A stretch of DNA of 64,000 bases from a virus, in IMG/VR virus record IMGVR_UViG_3300030419_007131, positions 62,001-126,000 of that record. The stretch is one strand, 5' to 3'. Of this stretch, positions 51,431 through 59,143 are shown piece by piece. Numbering within the stretch: the stretch's first letter is position 1; each line of letters opens with the position of its first letter. The notes beneath the pieces were generated by a model. That model saw nothing but the letters and a program-made list of their open reading frames with translations, was not told where the DNA came from and did not search any database. The position numbers were made by a program, and so were the translations under genes.

Positions 51431-52089
51431 TCTGCTGTCTCCTTTATCAGATATGCGATCCCCACCTCCTTGGAGTGGGAAATAAATTGCCAGTTATAGT
51501 CGGTTTCTCGCAGAACTCGCGGAGTTCCGTACCTGTCTCCCTCAAAATTTGCATCATGAAGAGCCACGATTCCGCCGGCCTTAACCTTAGGATAATAGTT
51601 TTCCAAATCCTTTTTAACATACTCATAAGAGTGATTACCATCGATGAAGACAGCATCGTATTCTTTGTCGAGCGTCGCATGTAGGACCGTAGAATCCCCC
51701 TCTAAAATCGTCTCTAAAGTAGAATCCATTTCGGGCTTGTAGCGCTCAATAAACTGTGGGTCGTACTCAATCGTCGTGATATGATCCAGGAGCAGACTCA
51801 GTACAAAATGTGTAGAGGCCCAGTGGCCCAGCCCAATCTGTAGCATATCTTTAACATCGTTTTTTAACAATAATTTCAAGAAGTCCACCAACTCTGCTCT
51901 GACCTGTTGGGTTACCTGTGGGTGACTATTAACAATGTCTACATCTGGATTAATGTACAAATCTTTGTACCAATCGTTTTGTGCTAAGATGTTCCGTGAA
52001 CGTTGTTCCGAGAGAGACAAAACTAAATCTATTTTTGGGAGCAACTCCTGGTTATGGATATACTGTTTTATAAATTGCTTATTAATCAT
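51427..52089 (-). CDS. Class I SAM-dependent methyltransferase
   Basis: This 220-residue methyltransferase lies inside the sugar cassette. The S-adenosylmethionine fold is visible from MLQIGLGHWASTHFVLSLLL (motif I, with one glycine fewer than the classic G-x-G-x-G), then HITTIEYDPQFIERYKPEMD with the acidic ribose-binding residue, and YDAVFIDGNHSYEYVKKDLE followed by VKAGGIVALHDANFEGDRYG (motifs of the Methyltransf_24 group common in O-antigen clusters). The substrate is probably a sugar or sugar-linked intermediate. The frame is open further upstream, but the ATG at 52089 has GGAGGAG seven bases ahead, so I choose that start. It sits between two paralogous SDR genes and overlaps both by a few bases. 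Confidence 0.85.
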   Translation of the reverse strand: MINKQFIKQYIHNQELLPKIDLVLSLSEQRSRNILAQNDWYKDLYINPDVDIVNSHPQVTQQVRAELVDFLKLLLKNDVKDMLQIGLGHWASTHFVLSLLLDHITTIEYDPQFIERYKPEMDSTLETILEGDSTVLHATLDKEYDAVFIDGNHSYEYVKKDLENYYPKVKAGGIVALHDANFEGDRYGTPRVLRETDYNWQFISHSKEVGIAYLIKETAE

Positions 52090-53074
52090 TGCTATTCTCC
52101 TCCACCTGAAAGGGGTTAAACCTACCAGTCGTCGGACCATTTGCCAGATACCACTCCATAGTCTCCTTCAGGCCTTCCTCTAAGCTCACAGAGGGCTGGA
52201 ATCCATATCCGTTAAGGCGCTCTGTGTTGGGTACCCTAAACTGATCTCCGGTAGGCTTACTAAGATCGTGGGTAATGGCTAGATCTTTTCCGGACACGGC
52301 CACTAGGGTCTCGATGACCTCCTTAATAGTAAAGGTCCTTCCATGACCAACATTTAGGGGTTTCGTAATTTGATTTTCTACGGCAAAGATAGCGGCGCCA
52401 GCAATATCGCGGGCATGAATAATATCCCTACCGGCAGAACCATCACCCCAAATCTCAACGGAAGTCTCAGCCTCAGCCACCTTACGAACCAACGAAGGAA
52501 TAAGCGTCGAAGTACGCAAATCAAAATTATCAAATTTACCATAGATGTTGGCAGGCTTAATAATAGACATCTTCTTTTCCTCATACTGCTCGTCATAAGC
52601 ATTAACCTGAACTTCGCCCATACGCTTCGCCCAGCCGGCAAACCAATCATTGGGGGAGGGGTTCTGAGTCCACAAATCGTCCTCCTTAAAGGTCCGAGCA
52701 GGACCATATGTGCCAATGGTGCTGGTATAAAGCCCCCACTTCACTGAGGGAGTGTTGTAGATGGCGTCGAGTATGTTGGTGTTCATCATGATAAAGTCTC
52801 TAAATATTTGATATTGAAAGGTTTTCATAACAACAGGGGAACCTTTAACTCCGGCAATATGGAAAACATAATCCATACCTTCACACAACTCATAACAGTT
52901 GGTCTTCGACCGCAAATCTTTCTTGACATACGTAGCGCCCCATGCAGGATCAAGATTGTTCTCGTCCAAAGATACGGACGTAACGACGGCTCCCTTCTTA
53001 ACCAGCAGTTCTACTAGTTCACGACCTACAAGACCCGTGCCGCCAGTAACCAAGACTTTTTTATTCTCAAGCAT
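52082..53074 (-). CDS. Extended SDR, nucleotide-sugar epimerase/reductase (copy 2)
   Basis: This 330-residue NAD(P)-dependent sugar-nucleotide enzyme has a clear Rossmann motif: VLVTGGTGLVGRELVELLVK. YTSTIGTYGPARTFKEDDLW provides the Ser/Thr position, and NDWFAGWAKRMGEVQVNAYD holds a G-W-A-K-R-M-G-E block where the active-site lysine is present but the usual tyrosine four residues before it is not evident. RPANIYGKFDNFDLRTSTLI and VEIWGDGSAGRDIIHARDIA are shared with the copy 1 SDR. A GDP-fucose-synthase-like or 4-epimerase-like reaction is the best general call. It overlaps the glycosyltransferase gene upstream by eight bases and the methyltransferase downstream by eight. Confidence 0.78.
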   Translation of the reverse strand: MLENKKVLVTGGTGLVGRELVELLVKKGAVVTSVSLDENNLDPAWGATYVKKDLRSKTNCYELCEGMDYVFHIAGVKGSPVVMKTFQYQIFRDFIMMNTNILDAIYNTPSVKWGLYTSTIGTYGPARTFKEDDLWTQNPSPNDWFAGWAKRMGEVQVNAYDEQYEEKKMSIIKPANIYGKFDNFDLRTSTLIPSLVRKVAEAETSVEIWGDGSAGRDIIHARDIAGAAIFAVENQITKPLNVGHGRTFTIKEVIETLVAVSGKDLAITHDLSKPTGDQFRVPNTERLNGYGFQPSVSLEEGLKETMEWYLANGPTTGRFNPFQVEENSND

Positions 53075-54020
53075 GTTTGTTCCTCCAAGTTATTAATGAT
53101 TGATCGTCTGTTTGGATATAACGATAGATTTTCTCTACAGTATACTCTTGGCTTTTAAGATACGCTGCTTCAATTATATCCTGATATTTTTCAAAGTTGG
53201 TTGACACGTCGTGGATGATATCTCTCAACTCTTCGAAGTTTTCAAAGTAAAGAAACTCTGTACCGGGCTCATAAAAGTCTTCCACCAAGTCCCAGGGGTC
53301 CTTCTTAACCAGCATCAATGACTTTGAACTGGTAATCTCGTGGGTTCTTACTTTAAACTGTGGCATAATGCCCTCATCAAACCTCTCGAATGCCTTGAAC
53401 TTATTCTTAACTGAGGATGGGCTCATGTAAATCATGTTGAAGCTCAACGAAGACCGACAGCGACTTAGCTCGATCAGCTTCTGGTCGCCCGGGAGCATAA
53501 CGTGAGTACACTTCGCGAACTCATATGGGTGCCTCATCCATGTATTCCTCTGGGATGTCATGAATTTATAGTTAAACTGCATGAGGGTTTCAACTGCAGA
53601 TATATGGTCTTGTCCATGAATAGAGCCCATCCATGAGCAATCAGCATCATAGTTCCCGAATTCGGTCACCGTATAGTTGGTGAAAGGATAGGGGATGTAT
53701 TTAAACTTCTCATACCCATAGTGATCGTTCATAAACTCACACGTAAAAGGACAAACACAATAGACCTCAGTGAAAAAATCAAAATGATCAAAATGATAAT
53801 AGTCGGCCTTAGCGGTGAACTCGCACGGACTCCATAACGCCAGCAAACAGCGGCGTTCATAGTCGCGATATGGCTCCTTTATTCCATGATCATAAATCCA
53901 ATGCGCGCCGTTCATCAAGACCGCGTTGGAGGTGTCGTCGTTGAAGGGCTCTAGGCTCTTATGCATGTAGGGTACAACCCCCCACAAGCAATCGCCCTGC
54001 CAATTACATACTATTTTCAT
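53067..54020 (-). CDS. Glycosyltransferase, GT-B type (CgeB-like C-terminus), putative
   Basis: This 317-residue protein of the glycan cassette lacks a sharply defined family motif but has the layout of a short GT-B enzyme. Two alpha/beta halves are visible: FDHFDFFTEVYCVCPFTCEF, then KYIPYPFTNYTVTEFGNYDA at the junction, and a later YMSPSSVKNKFKAFERFDEG and VRTHEITSSKSLMLVKKDPW block that recalls the C-terminal glycosyltransferase half of CgeB-like proteins, where E and D residues bind the nucleotide sugar. Many aromatic and histidine residues occur (DYYHFDHFDFF). It overlaps the SDR gene downstream by eight bases, so it probably acts in the same pathway. The role is inferred from context as much as from sequence. 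Confidence 0.55.
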   Translation of the reverse strand: MKIVCNWQGDCLWGVVPYMHKSLEPFNDDTSNAVLMNGAHWIYDHGIKEPYRDYERRCLLALWSPCEFTAKADYYHFDHFDFFTEVYCVCPFTCEFMNDHYGYEKFKYIPYPFTNYTVTEFGNYDADCSWMGSIHGQDHISAVETLMQFNYKFMTSQRNTWMRHPYEFAKCTHVMLPGDQKLIELSRCRSSLSFNMIYMSPSSVKNKFKAFERFDEGIMPQFKVRTHEITSSKSLMLVKKDPWDLVEDFYEPGTEFLYFENFEELRDIIHDVSTNFEKYQDIIEAAYLKSQEYTVEKIYRYIQTDDQSLITWRNKHA

Positions 54021-54734
54021 TTAACGGTATCCCCTTGTTTTATAGTTTATATCATATTCTCGGAACATTTCAAACATTTCATCATAATATTCGGCAATAT
54101 TCCACAATCCCTTGGTCACAGCAGTCGCAATACAGGGGTAAATGGTCGAATCGTAATGAAATATTCCTCTTTTCGGAGAGCCCGAGTAGTATTGGAGGCC
54201 CTTGAGGCCCAATTGGCGGCACAAGCTAGACCCTTGTGGTTCTTGCTGCATGCGTGTATTTCCCTCCGGTGCGGCTTCAAAAATGCTCTCAAAGGCGCGA
54301 GTATCCCACAAACTTGCCTGTTGTGCGAAAAAGTTAGGATCTTCTGGGTCGATAATATAGAGATTATCTCGATAAGGCGTTGTAGCTTCGGGCCCCTTAA
54401 TAAATTTGCAAAAGCTGTATTCTGTTTCGTCCAACAGTCGTGTCAACTCTTCTATTTTAGCCTGCTGGATGTCTGCGTAAAGAATATAGTCTTCGCTCGT
54501 ATACAAAATATATTTTTCTTCGACTTGATTTATGCAAGAAAGAAACTGATCCCGGTAAGCTGCCTCGTTATCATAAAGAATAGGAACAATATCGTCCGGA
54601 AGACCATCGGCAGTGTCCGTGAACGCGTACTTTTTGATCCCCTTCGCATGGCGGGAGAGGCGGCCAAAACAAGGAGCCCATACATCTGAATAGTTTGAGT
54701 TAGTATCTACAATTAAAGCTAGATTATCAGCCAT
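54021..54734 (-). CDS. Putative glycosyltransferase-like protein (237 residues)
   Basis: This protein is not clearly assigned. It resembles small GT-A-like proteins in that a YILYTSEDYILYADIQQAKI block could act as a metal- or donor-binding acidic loop (E-D-Y in place of D-x-D). The beginning, NLALIVDTNSNYSDVWAPCF, and a central KFIKGPEATTPYRDNLYIID are alpha/beta in character. It ends with many tyrosines (EYYDEMFEMFREYDINYK). The frame is open upstream, but the ATG at 54734 with GGAGGT nine bases ahead is the better start, overlapping the compact aminotransferase gene by eight bases. It sits between that gene and a probable GT-B gene, which is the main support for a glycosyl-transfer role. 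Confidence 0.5.
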   Translation of the reverse strand: MADNLALIVDTNSNYSDVWAPCFGRLSRHAKGIKKYAFTDTADGLPDDIVPILYDNEAAYRDQFLSCINQVEEKYILYTSEDYILYADIQQAKIEELTRLLDETEYSFCKFIKGPEATTPYRDNLYIIDPEDPNFFAQQASLWDTRAFESIFEAAPEGNTRMQQEPQGSSLCRQLGLKGLQYYSGSPKRGIFHYDSTIYPCIATAVTKGLWNIAEYYDEMFEMFREYDINYKTRGYR

Positions 54735-55356
54735 GAGGACGAACCTCCACATCCTTAAAAATATCAAATTCAGTAAGATCTCGATACGGAGGATTCTCAG
54801 GAATATCCGGCACGTTTTGCGGGTAATTCTGCATCAATGTCAAGCCCCTGGCGGCTTGCTCTGGTGTCATATACATATTCCAGCCCTCCTCATCAATGTT
54901 GTCCTCGTGGTATTTCATGCCGGCAGTACGCCCCTCATAGCGTCGAGCCTTGAACCATTCAGCTGCCTCTGGATTATCTGTGAGTATCATTCCACCTTTA
55001 CCAATCTTAAGATGTTTTTTGATATGAAAGCTTAAGCACATAAACGTGCCCGGAATATACATATTGGAAGTAAACCTCTTGGCTGCGTCATAAACCGGAA
55101 AAGGCTTAAGCTGATATATTCCCTCCCACGGGCGGTCATCAAATATCAGTTTGCCACCAGCTTGACGAACGGACTGTGGCGGAGATAAGTAGGTGCGCTT
55201 TGGTATTATAACTTCTTTGTCTTTGACTCCCACCCATTTACAAGCGAGAAACAGGGCATTCGTGCAACTATTCAGCGAGACCGCGCAAGGAGCGCCAGTA
55301 TAGTGGGCCACTTCCTCTTCAAACATTTGAACTACTTTATAGGGACTATGTAGCAC
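54727..55356 (-). CDS. Compact DegT/StrS-family aminotransferase-like protein
   Basis: This 209-residue PLP-fold protein is barely more than half the usual 370-400. It keeps key elements: NSCTNALFLACKWVGVKDKE with the phosphate loop, VIIPKRTYLSPPQSV, VYDAAKRF with the PLP aspartate (D90), and SFHIKKHLKIGKGGMILTDN with the catalytic lysine (K114) in S-F-H-x-x-K. The region between the phosphate loop and D90 is about 70 residues shorter than normal, and the C-terminal domain is short too. It is therefore either a minimal functional form or a decaying one. Upstream is a GNAT acetyltransferase, a pairing typical of 3- or 4-acetamido sugar synthesis. GTG at 55356, with GGAG five bases ahead, shares a base with that gene's TAG. 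Confidence 0.78.
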   Translation of the reverse strand: MLHSPYKVVQMFEEEVAHYTGAPCAVSLNSCTNALFLACKWVGVKDKEVIIPKRTYLSPPQSVRQAGGKLIFDDRPWEGIYQLKPFPVYDAAKRFTSNMYIPGTFMCLSFHIKKHLKIGKGGMILTDNPEAAEWFKARRYEGRTAGMKYHEDNIDEEGWNMYMTPEQAARGLTLMQNYPQNVPDIPENPPYRDLTEFDIFKDVEVRPHG

Positions 55357-55736
55357 TATTTCTCCAATAAATAATATTTCTTTGTAAAGCCACAACTCTC
55401 AAACAAACGCACGCTAGCTTCGTTTTCAATTTTAACCTTCGCAACCCCATCAGGATGACGCTTCATCAACTCATTAATCATGAACTTTGCCACGCCTCTT
55501 TTCTGAAAGTCTGGATGTGTTGCAACACGAATATCATTATCAATAGCGCCCACAAAACCAGCAGGTTGACCCTCCACCAAACAAATATAGTACATCTTAC
55601 CATACTTCTTCATGTATGTCACGTGATTATTAAAACTTATTTCACCTTGTTGGATAAACCCCTGTTTGACATCTTCGTGGGTTCGCAACAATCGAATAAA
55701 CTCCCAATATTCTTTTTCATTCTCTACTAATTCCAT
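55356..55736 (-). CDS. GNAT-family N-acetyltransferase
   Basis: This 126-residue protein has the GNAT fold in order: an N-terminal ELVENEKEYWEFIRLLRTHE, the beta strands MYYICLVEGQPAGFVGAIDN, then motif A (VATHPDFQKRGVAKFMINEL) with the Q/R-x-x-G-x-A acetyl-CoA pyrophosphate loop, and motif B (IENEASVRLFESCGFTKKYY). It is small for the family but complete. It is followed at once by a DegT/StrS-type aminotransferase, so transfer of an acetyl or another acyl group to a sugar amine is the natural reading, as in WecD or FdtC systems. The substrate is not visible. It overlaps the upstream gene by ten bases and ends in TAG sharing a base with the next GTG. Confidence 0.85.
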   Translation of the reverse strand: MELVENEKEYWEFIRLLRTHEDVKQGFIQQGEISFNNHVTYMKKYGKMYYICLVEGQPAGFVGAIDNDIRVATHPDFQKRGVAKFMINELMKRHPDGVAKVKIENEASVRLFESCGFTKKYYLLEK

Positions 55737-56524
55737 CGATCTACCTGATGTTGAAATGGGCTTCTTGAGTTAAGCCAATATCCGGTGAGATATCCTCGCG
55801 TGTGCTTCCATCCTTCTAGGCCGAGCAACGGATTGAGGCAACTCCCGATATCTAAAAAGGTATTGTTAGGATTTGATTTAAACCCTTCATAAATCACATA
55901 GTTGCTCAAAGTTGCAGCAGAACACAAAACAACACTATTCTCTAGTTTGTTCTCTTCAATATAGTCTGCAACTTTCTGAGCAGTGTCATAGTTGTTAACC
56001 TGACAGTTGGATCCCACCAAGAACGCCTTTTTAATCTCAAAGGGCAGCAGCGAAAGATCGGCCAATTCATTGACCACATACAGCAAATCGCGGTCAGCAA
56101 GAACAGGCACCATTTCTTCTACAAATCTAGAATAATTTGCGTTGATAAGTAGATTGGCAAATGTAAGATTTTCATGGTCACCGCCATGGAAGTCTATCAT
56201 CCAGTTAAAGTTGTCGCGACCGACGTGACCATCGGTTGCTGTACAGATACCCTTATAATAATGGTCTTGATTATGTTTATAACATTCGATAAGCTTGTCG
56301 CGATATTTTTGATGTTTCTCTGGATGAAACTCTTTGTGTTCTTCCTGGGTATATCTGTTGGGGCCCTTTATATCGCCGGTGACGTAATGGTTGTCGGCTA
56401 AGACAACCGTCTTGTTTTGTAACATAAACAACTCGCCATCAGAAAATCTAGTAAAGGCAAAGTTCTCTACTTTCTTTAATTTATCCAATACAAAATCAAA
56501 GTCTTTTGTGAAATCCTTGAACAT
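55727..56524 (-). CDS. Putative GT-D-type (DUF1792-like) glycosyltransferase
   Basis: This 265-residue protein has an early block, NFAFTRFSDGELFMLQNKTV, that recalls the conserved R-[FY]-[GS]-D-G-E stretch of the GT-D fold (DUF1792), where the acidic residues bind the metal-nucleotide. The last half is alpha/beta: AFLVGSNCQVNNYDTAQKVA, NSVVLCSAATLSNYVIYEGF and TFLDIGSCLNPLLGLEGWKH, consistent with donor binding. It is encoded between UDP-GlcNAc 2-epimerase and the GNAT gene. In known GT-D enzymes the activity adds glucose during glycan synthesis. The family link rests on one motif and layout, so it is moderate. Confidence 0.65.
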   Translation of the reverse strand: MFKDFTKDFDFVLDKLKKVENFAFTRFSDGELFMLQNKTVVLADNHYVTGDIKGPNRYTQEEHKEFHPEKHQKYRDKLIECYKHNQDHYYKGICTATDGHVGRDNFNWMIDFHGGDHENLTFANLLINANYSRFVEEMVPVLADRDLLYVVNELADLSLLPFEIKKAFLVGSNCQVNNYDTAQKVADYIEENKLENSVVLCSAATLSNYVIYEGFKSNPNNTFLDIGSCLNPLLGLEGWKHTRGYLTGYWLNSRSPFQHQVDRWN

Positions 56525-57529
56525 TTACTTTTCCGACAAAATAGAAGCTATCCGTTGAGAGGATGCCCCATCGCCGTAAGGACAAACTTCGTCGGGTGCA
56601 ACTTTAAACTTTTTATCAGCCTCCAGCCAATTGACTAAATCTAGTAACTCCGCCGGATGAGGACACATAAAGGAAAAAACTCCCATTCCTTCAACTCGTT
56701 CTGTAATCTGCCGACACACAACGCACTTCTTCCCCAAGAACGATGCCTCTTCCTGTATCCCTCCACTATCGGTAATGATGAACCTACAATTAGCAATCAT
56801 CCGTATGAACTCTTCATGACCTACCGGCTCTATCACTTTAACTGTTTTTAGTATATGTTTATATTGTTGCACATTAGGATTTGGATGGAGCGGTATAATA
56901 AACTCATACTGCGAATAGAGCGATGCAATCTTTTCCAACTCATTAAACCATTTATCCATTAGGGCGTGGTTTTCACGGCGATGCATGGTTATCAAGATAG
57001 TATTTCCATATCTGGTCTTTATGTCTTTTAGGTTGTCCAACACAGTGTTCCCCACGACGTACACATTTGAGGTGATATTTTCGCGACGCAGATTGCAAGC
57101 CGACAGGTCCGTGGGACACAGGTGAATATTGGCCATTCGAGCAATGGCTTGACGATTAAACTCTTCAGGATAGGGATGCATCAAATCGCCAGTACGTAGG
57201 CCAGCTTCCAAGTGAATAATCTTTAACTTACGATGGAACGCGGCAAGGGCTACAGCGAAGGCTGAGGTTGTGTCTCCCTGAACCATAACGCTTGTTACAT
57301 TATTGAAAACATGATCACTGTTCATAATAGATGCAACAATAGAATCTAGTCGATTGGGCCCGTCTTTAATTTCCAACTGACGTACATCAGTGGTAGCTAC
57401 CACATCTTTTAGAAGACTCGTGTGTTGGCCAGTAAACAAAAGAGCATACGGTATCTTTCCATCAAACTCTTTTAATAAAGGTTTAATCTTAATATACTCG
57501 GGTCGCGTTCCGAAAGAAATCAATATCAT
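56525..57529 (-). CDS. wecB: UDP-N-acetylglucosamine 2-epimerase
   Basis: This 334-residue protein matches the WecB/MnaA family closely in order: ISFGTRPEYIKIKPLLKEFD, VQGDTTSAFAVALAAFHRKL, LEAGLRTGDLMHPYPEEFNR, ITMHRRENHALMDKWFNELE, LHPNPNVQQYKHILKTVKVI and TDSGGIQEEASFLGKKCVVC, with the catalytic and UDP-binding His, Glu and Arg residues of these blocks present. It interconverts UDP-GlcNAc and UDP-ManNAc, the entry point to ManNAc-containing surface polysaccharides. It is slightly shorter than the usual 375. It abuts the DUF1792-like gene and overlaps the glycosyltransferase gene by four bases. The family is secure, although a related substrate cannot be ruled out. Confidence 0.88.
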   Translation of the reverse strand: MILISFGTRPEYIKIKPLLKEFDGKIPYALLFTGQHTSLLKDVVATTDVRQLEIKDGPNRLDSIVASIMNSDHVFNNVTSVMVQGDTTSAFAVALAAFHRKLKIIHLEAGLRTGDLMHPYPEEFNRQAIARMANIHLCPTDLSACNLRRENITSNVYVVGNTVLDNLKDIKTRYGNTILITMHRRENHALMDKWFNELEKIASLYSQYEFIIPLHPNPNVQQYKHILKTVKVIEPVGHEEFIRMIANCRFIITDSGGIQEEASFLGKKCVVCRQITERVEGMGVFSFMCPHPAELLDLVNWLEADKKFKVAPDEVCPYGDGASSQRIASILSEK

Positions 57530-59142
57530 GATTTAGTAACTCCCCGTACGGTTTGCCATCCCTTGTCCAGGCCGGCCCTAACGCACTCGTCTCTCTCGCT
57601 AAAAAATTGTTTGTGCGAAACTGCTTGATTAGTTGATGTAGCTTTAGCATCTATACCAAGTTCGTTTCCTAAGATGGAACCATGAAGTTCGCGGTCCTCT
57701 GGCGGGTGTGCGGGACAATATGTTGGAATATTGCCGTGAATTTTACTCATGAAGGCAAATTGAATATCTTCACCATTATCCCATGTGGTCGGCTTTTCTT
57801 GCCACAAATATCGTAGCCATTCGCGTTTAAAAAACCAACCATGGCCGACCAGGTCGACCTCTTTGACTTCAGCATTTTGTGTGGGCCACCCACAGCGATC
57901 ATGTTGCACATACCGATCGCCTTTAAGGATAACCCCAGCTGTACCCAAAATGCCTTCATGAGTTTTCATTGTTTCTAAACAGTTATGATGCCATTTTTTC
58001 CCTGGAACTGTGTCGTCGTCATACATCGCGACGTACTCTGTGTCGGCCAAAAGCGCAGCTGCAAAGCGGCCGTAAAACTTCCAGTTATAATCATTTTTAA
58101 AGATGCGATCGACGCCGAGGGACTCAAAATCATAGCCCGCATTATCTTCGTGAGCGTTAACCCACAGCCAGATCTGTTTTGGGGGATGGGTTTGAGCACG
58201 AATGGCCTCAATCTGCATGGAGAGGTTATACGGCCGCCTGTAGGCGTTTAGAATAACCGTAATGTCTTGAGGAGTTTCCCGAGTTGGTTCCCGAGTAATA
58301 GAGTCGGCTACCTTTTGAGCTACATTCACCCGCTCTGTGCGTGCAAAATCAATAAGCTCTTGTCCTTTCAGGTCTTTAAACCATGGCTCAGAAATACAGC
58401 CATTAAAATTATTGGTCACAACCCGACAATTCAGCATTCGCGCCTCTATAAGCATTCGATTAAAGGTCTCCAACACCGCTGGAAAGAAAACGAGCTTTTC
58501 ACATTTACTCAACTGTTCCATAAAAGTAGCATAGCTGGGAGATCCTATCCTCGTATAGGACAGGCCTTTGCTCTCGCAGAACTCAACATTCCTAAACGTG
58601 TTCTTGGTCGGATTACGACTGTCCAAAACGCCGTGGGTAAATGTTTTCTCTGTATCTACCAAAGCTTCTATTATATCCAGATGTTCATCGGACCAGAGGC
58701 TCATCCCCAGATTCACTACATTGGCGCTGTTCAGGTTCTTTTTTATGACCTCGGCATGAAGCGCCGATTGCGCAAACACGTTCTTTGCATTAACGTAGAA
58801 ACTCTGATTTCTCAGATCATTCTTCGAAACTAAAAAATTAGGGTATCTTGATGGATCCCGAGCTTTAATGTACTTATGATCGTGCTCCATGATGGAGTAC
58901 ACAGCGGGATTCTCTACAAACCATGATTTGGCTGGCGCGCCCAGTTGTATAAAATTGGAAACCAGAAAATGAAAACCAAAGTTTTTATACATCTCAAGAT
59001 GTTTGGGACCAACTTCATGGGCCTTGAACCTAACAATCTTGTGGCCAGCGCTTTCCAGCAACGACAGAAGAACACTGTCGCACAGTTCGGCGCCCCCAGC
59101 AACCTCTCCAGCAAAAAAATCAGATATGTAGAATAACTGCAC
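57526..59142 (-). CDS. Two-domain glycosyltransferase (GT4-like plus GT2-like)
   Basis: This 538-residue protein seems to combine two transferase folds. Residues 1-285 are GT-B-like: an AGEVAGGAELCDSVLLSLLE opening, then FTHGVLDSRNPTKNTFRNVE and LVFFPAVLETFNRMLIEARM, which is the E-x7-E-type donor site region. Residues 290-538 are GT-A-like: ITVILNAYRRPYNLSMQIEA, NDYNWKFYGRFAAALLADTE and YVAMYDDDTVPGKKWHHNCL with the D-D-D metal motif, then WFFKREWLRYLWQEKPTTWD and NGEDIQFAFMSKIHG. Such fusions would add two sugars in succession. The two halves might come from a gene fusion, as the join near 285-295 (TREPTRETPQ) is linker-like. It overlaps the 2-epimerase gene by four bases. Confidence 0.75.
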   Translation of the reverse strand: MQLFYISDFFAGEVAGGAELCDSVLLSLLESAGHKIVRFKAHEVGPKHLEMYKNFGFHFLVSNFIQLGAPAKSWFVENPAVYSIMEHDHKYIKARDPSRYPNFLVSKNDLRNQSFYVNAKNVFAQSALHAEVIKKNLNSANVVNLGMSLWSDEHLDIIEALVDTEKTFTHGVLDSRNPTKNTFRNVEFCESKGLSYTRIGSPSYATFMEQLSKCEKLVFFPAVLETFNRMLIEARMLNCRVVTNNFNGCISEPWFKDLKGQELIDFARTERVNVAQKVADSITREPTRETPQDITVILNAYRRPYNLSMQIEAIRAQTHPPKQIWLWVNAHEDNAGYDFESLGVDRIFKNDYNWKFYGRFAAALLADTEYVAMYDDDTVPGKKWHHNCLETMKTHEGILGTAGVILKGDRYVQHDRCGWPTQNAEVKEVDLVGHGWFFKREWLRYLWQEKPTTWDNGEDIQFAFMSKIHGNIPTYCPAHPPEDRELHGSILGNELGIDAKATSTNQAVSHKQFFSERDECVRAGLDKGWQTVRGVTKS

Positions 59143-59143
59143 T

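Noticed and set aside
53961-54689. 242-codon plus-strand frame opposite two glycosyltransferase-like genes
   Set aside because: The minus-strand genes have ribosome-binding sites and overlap their neighbours properly; this frame does not.
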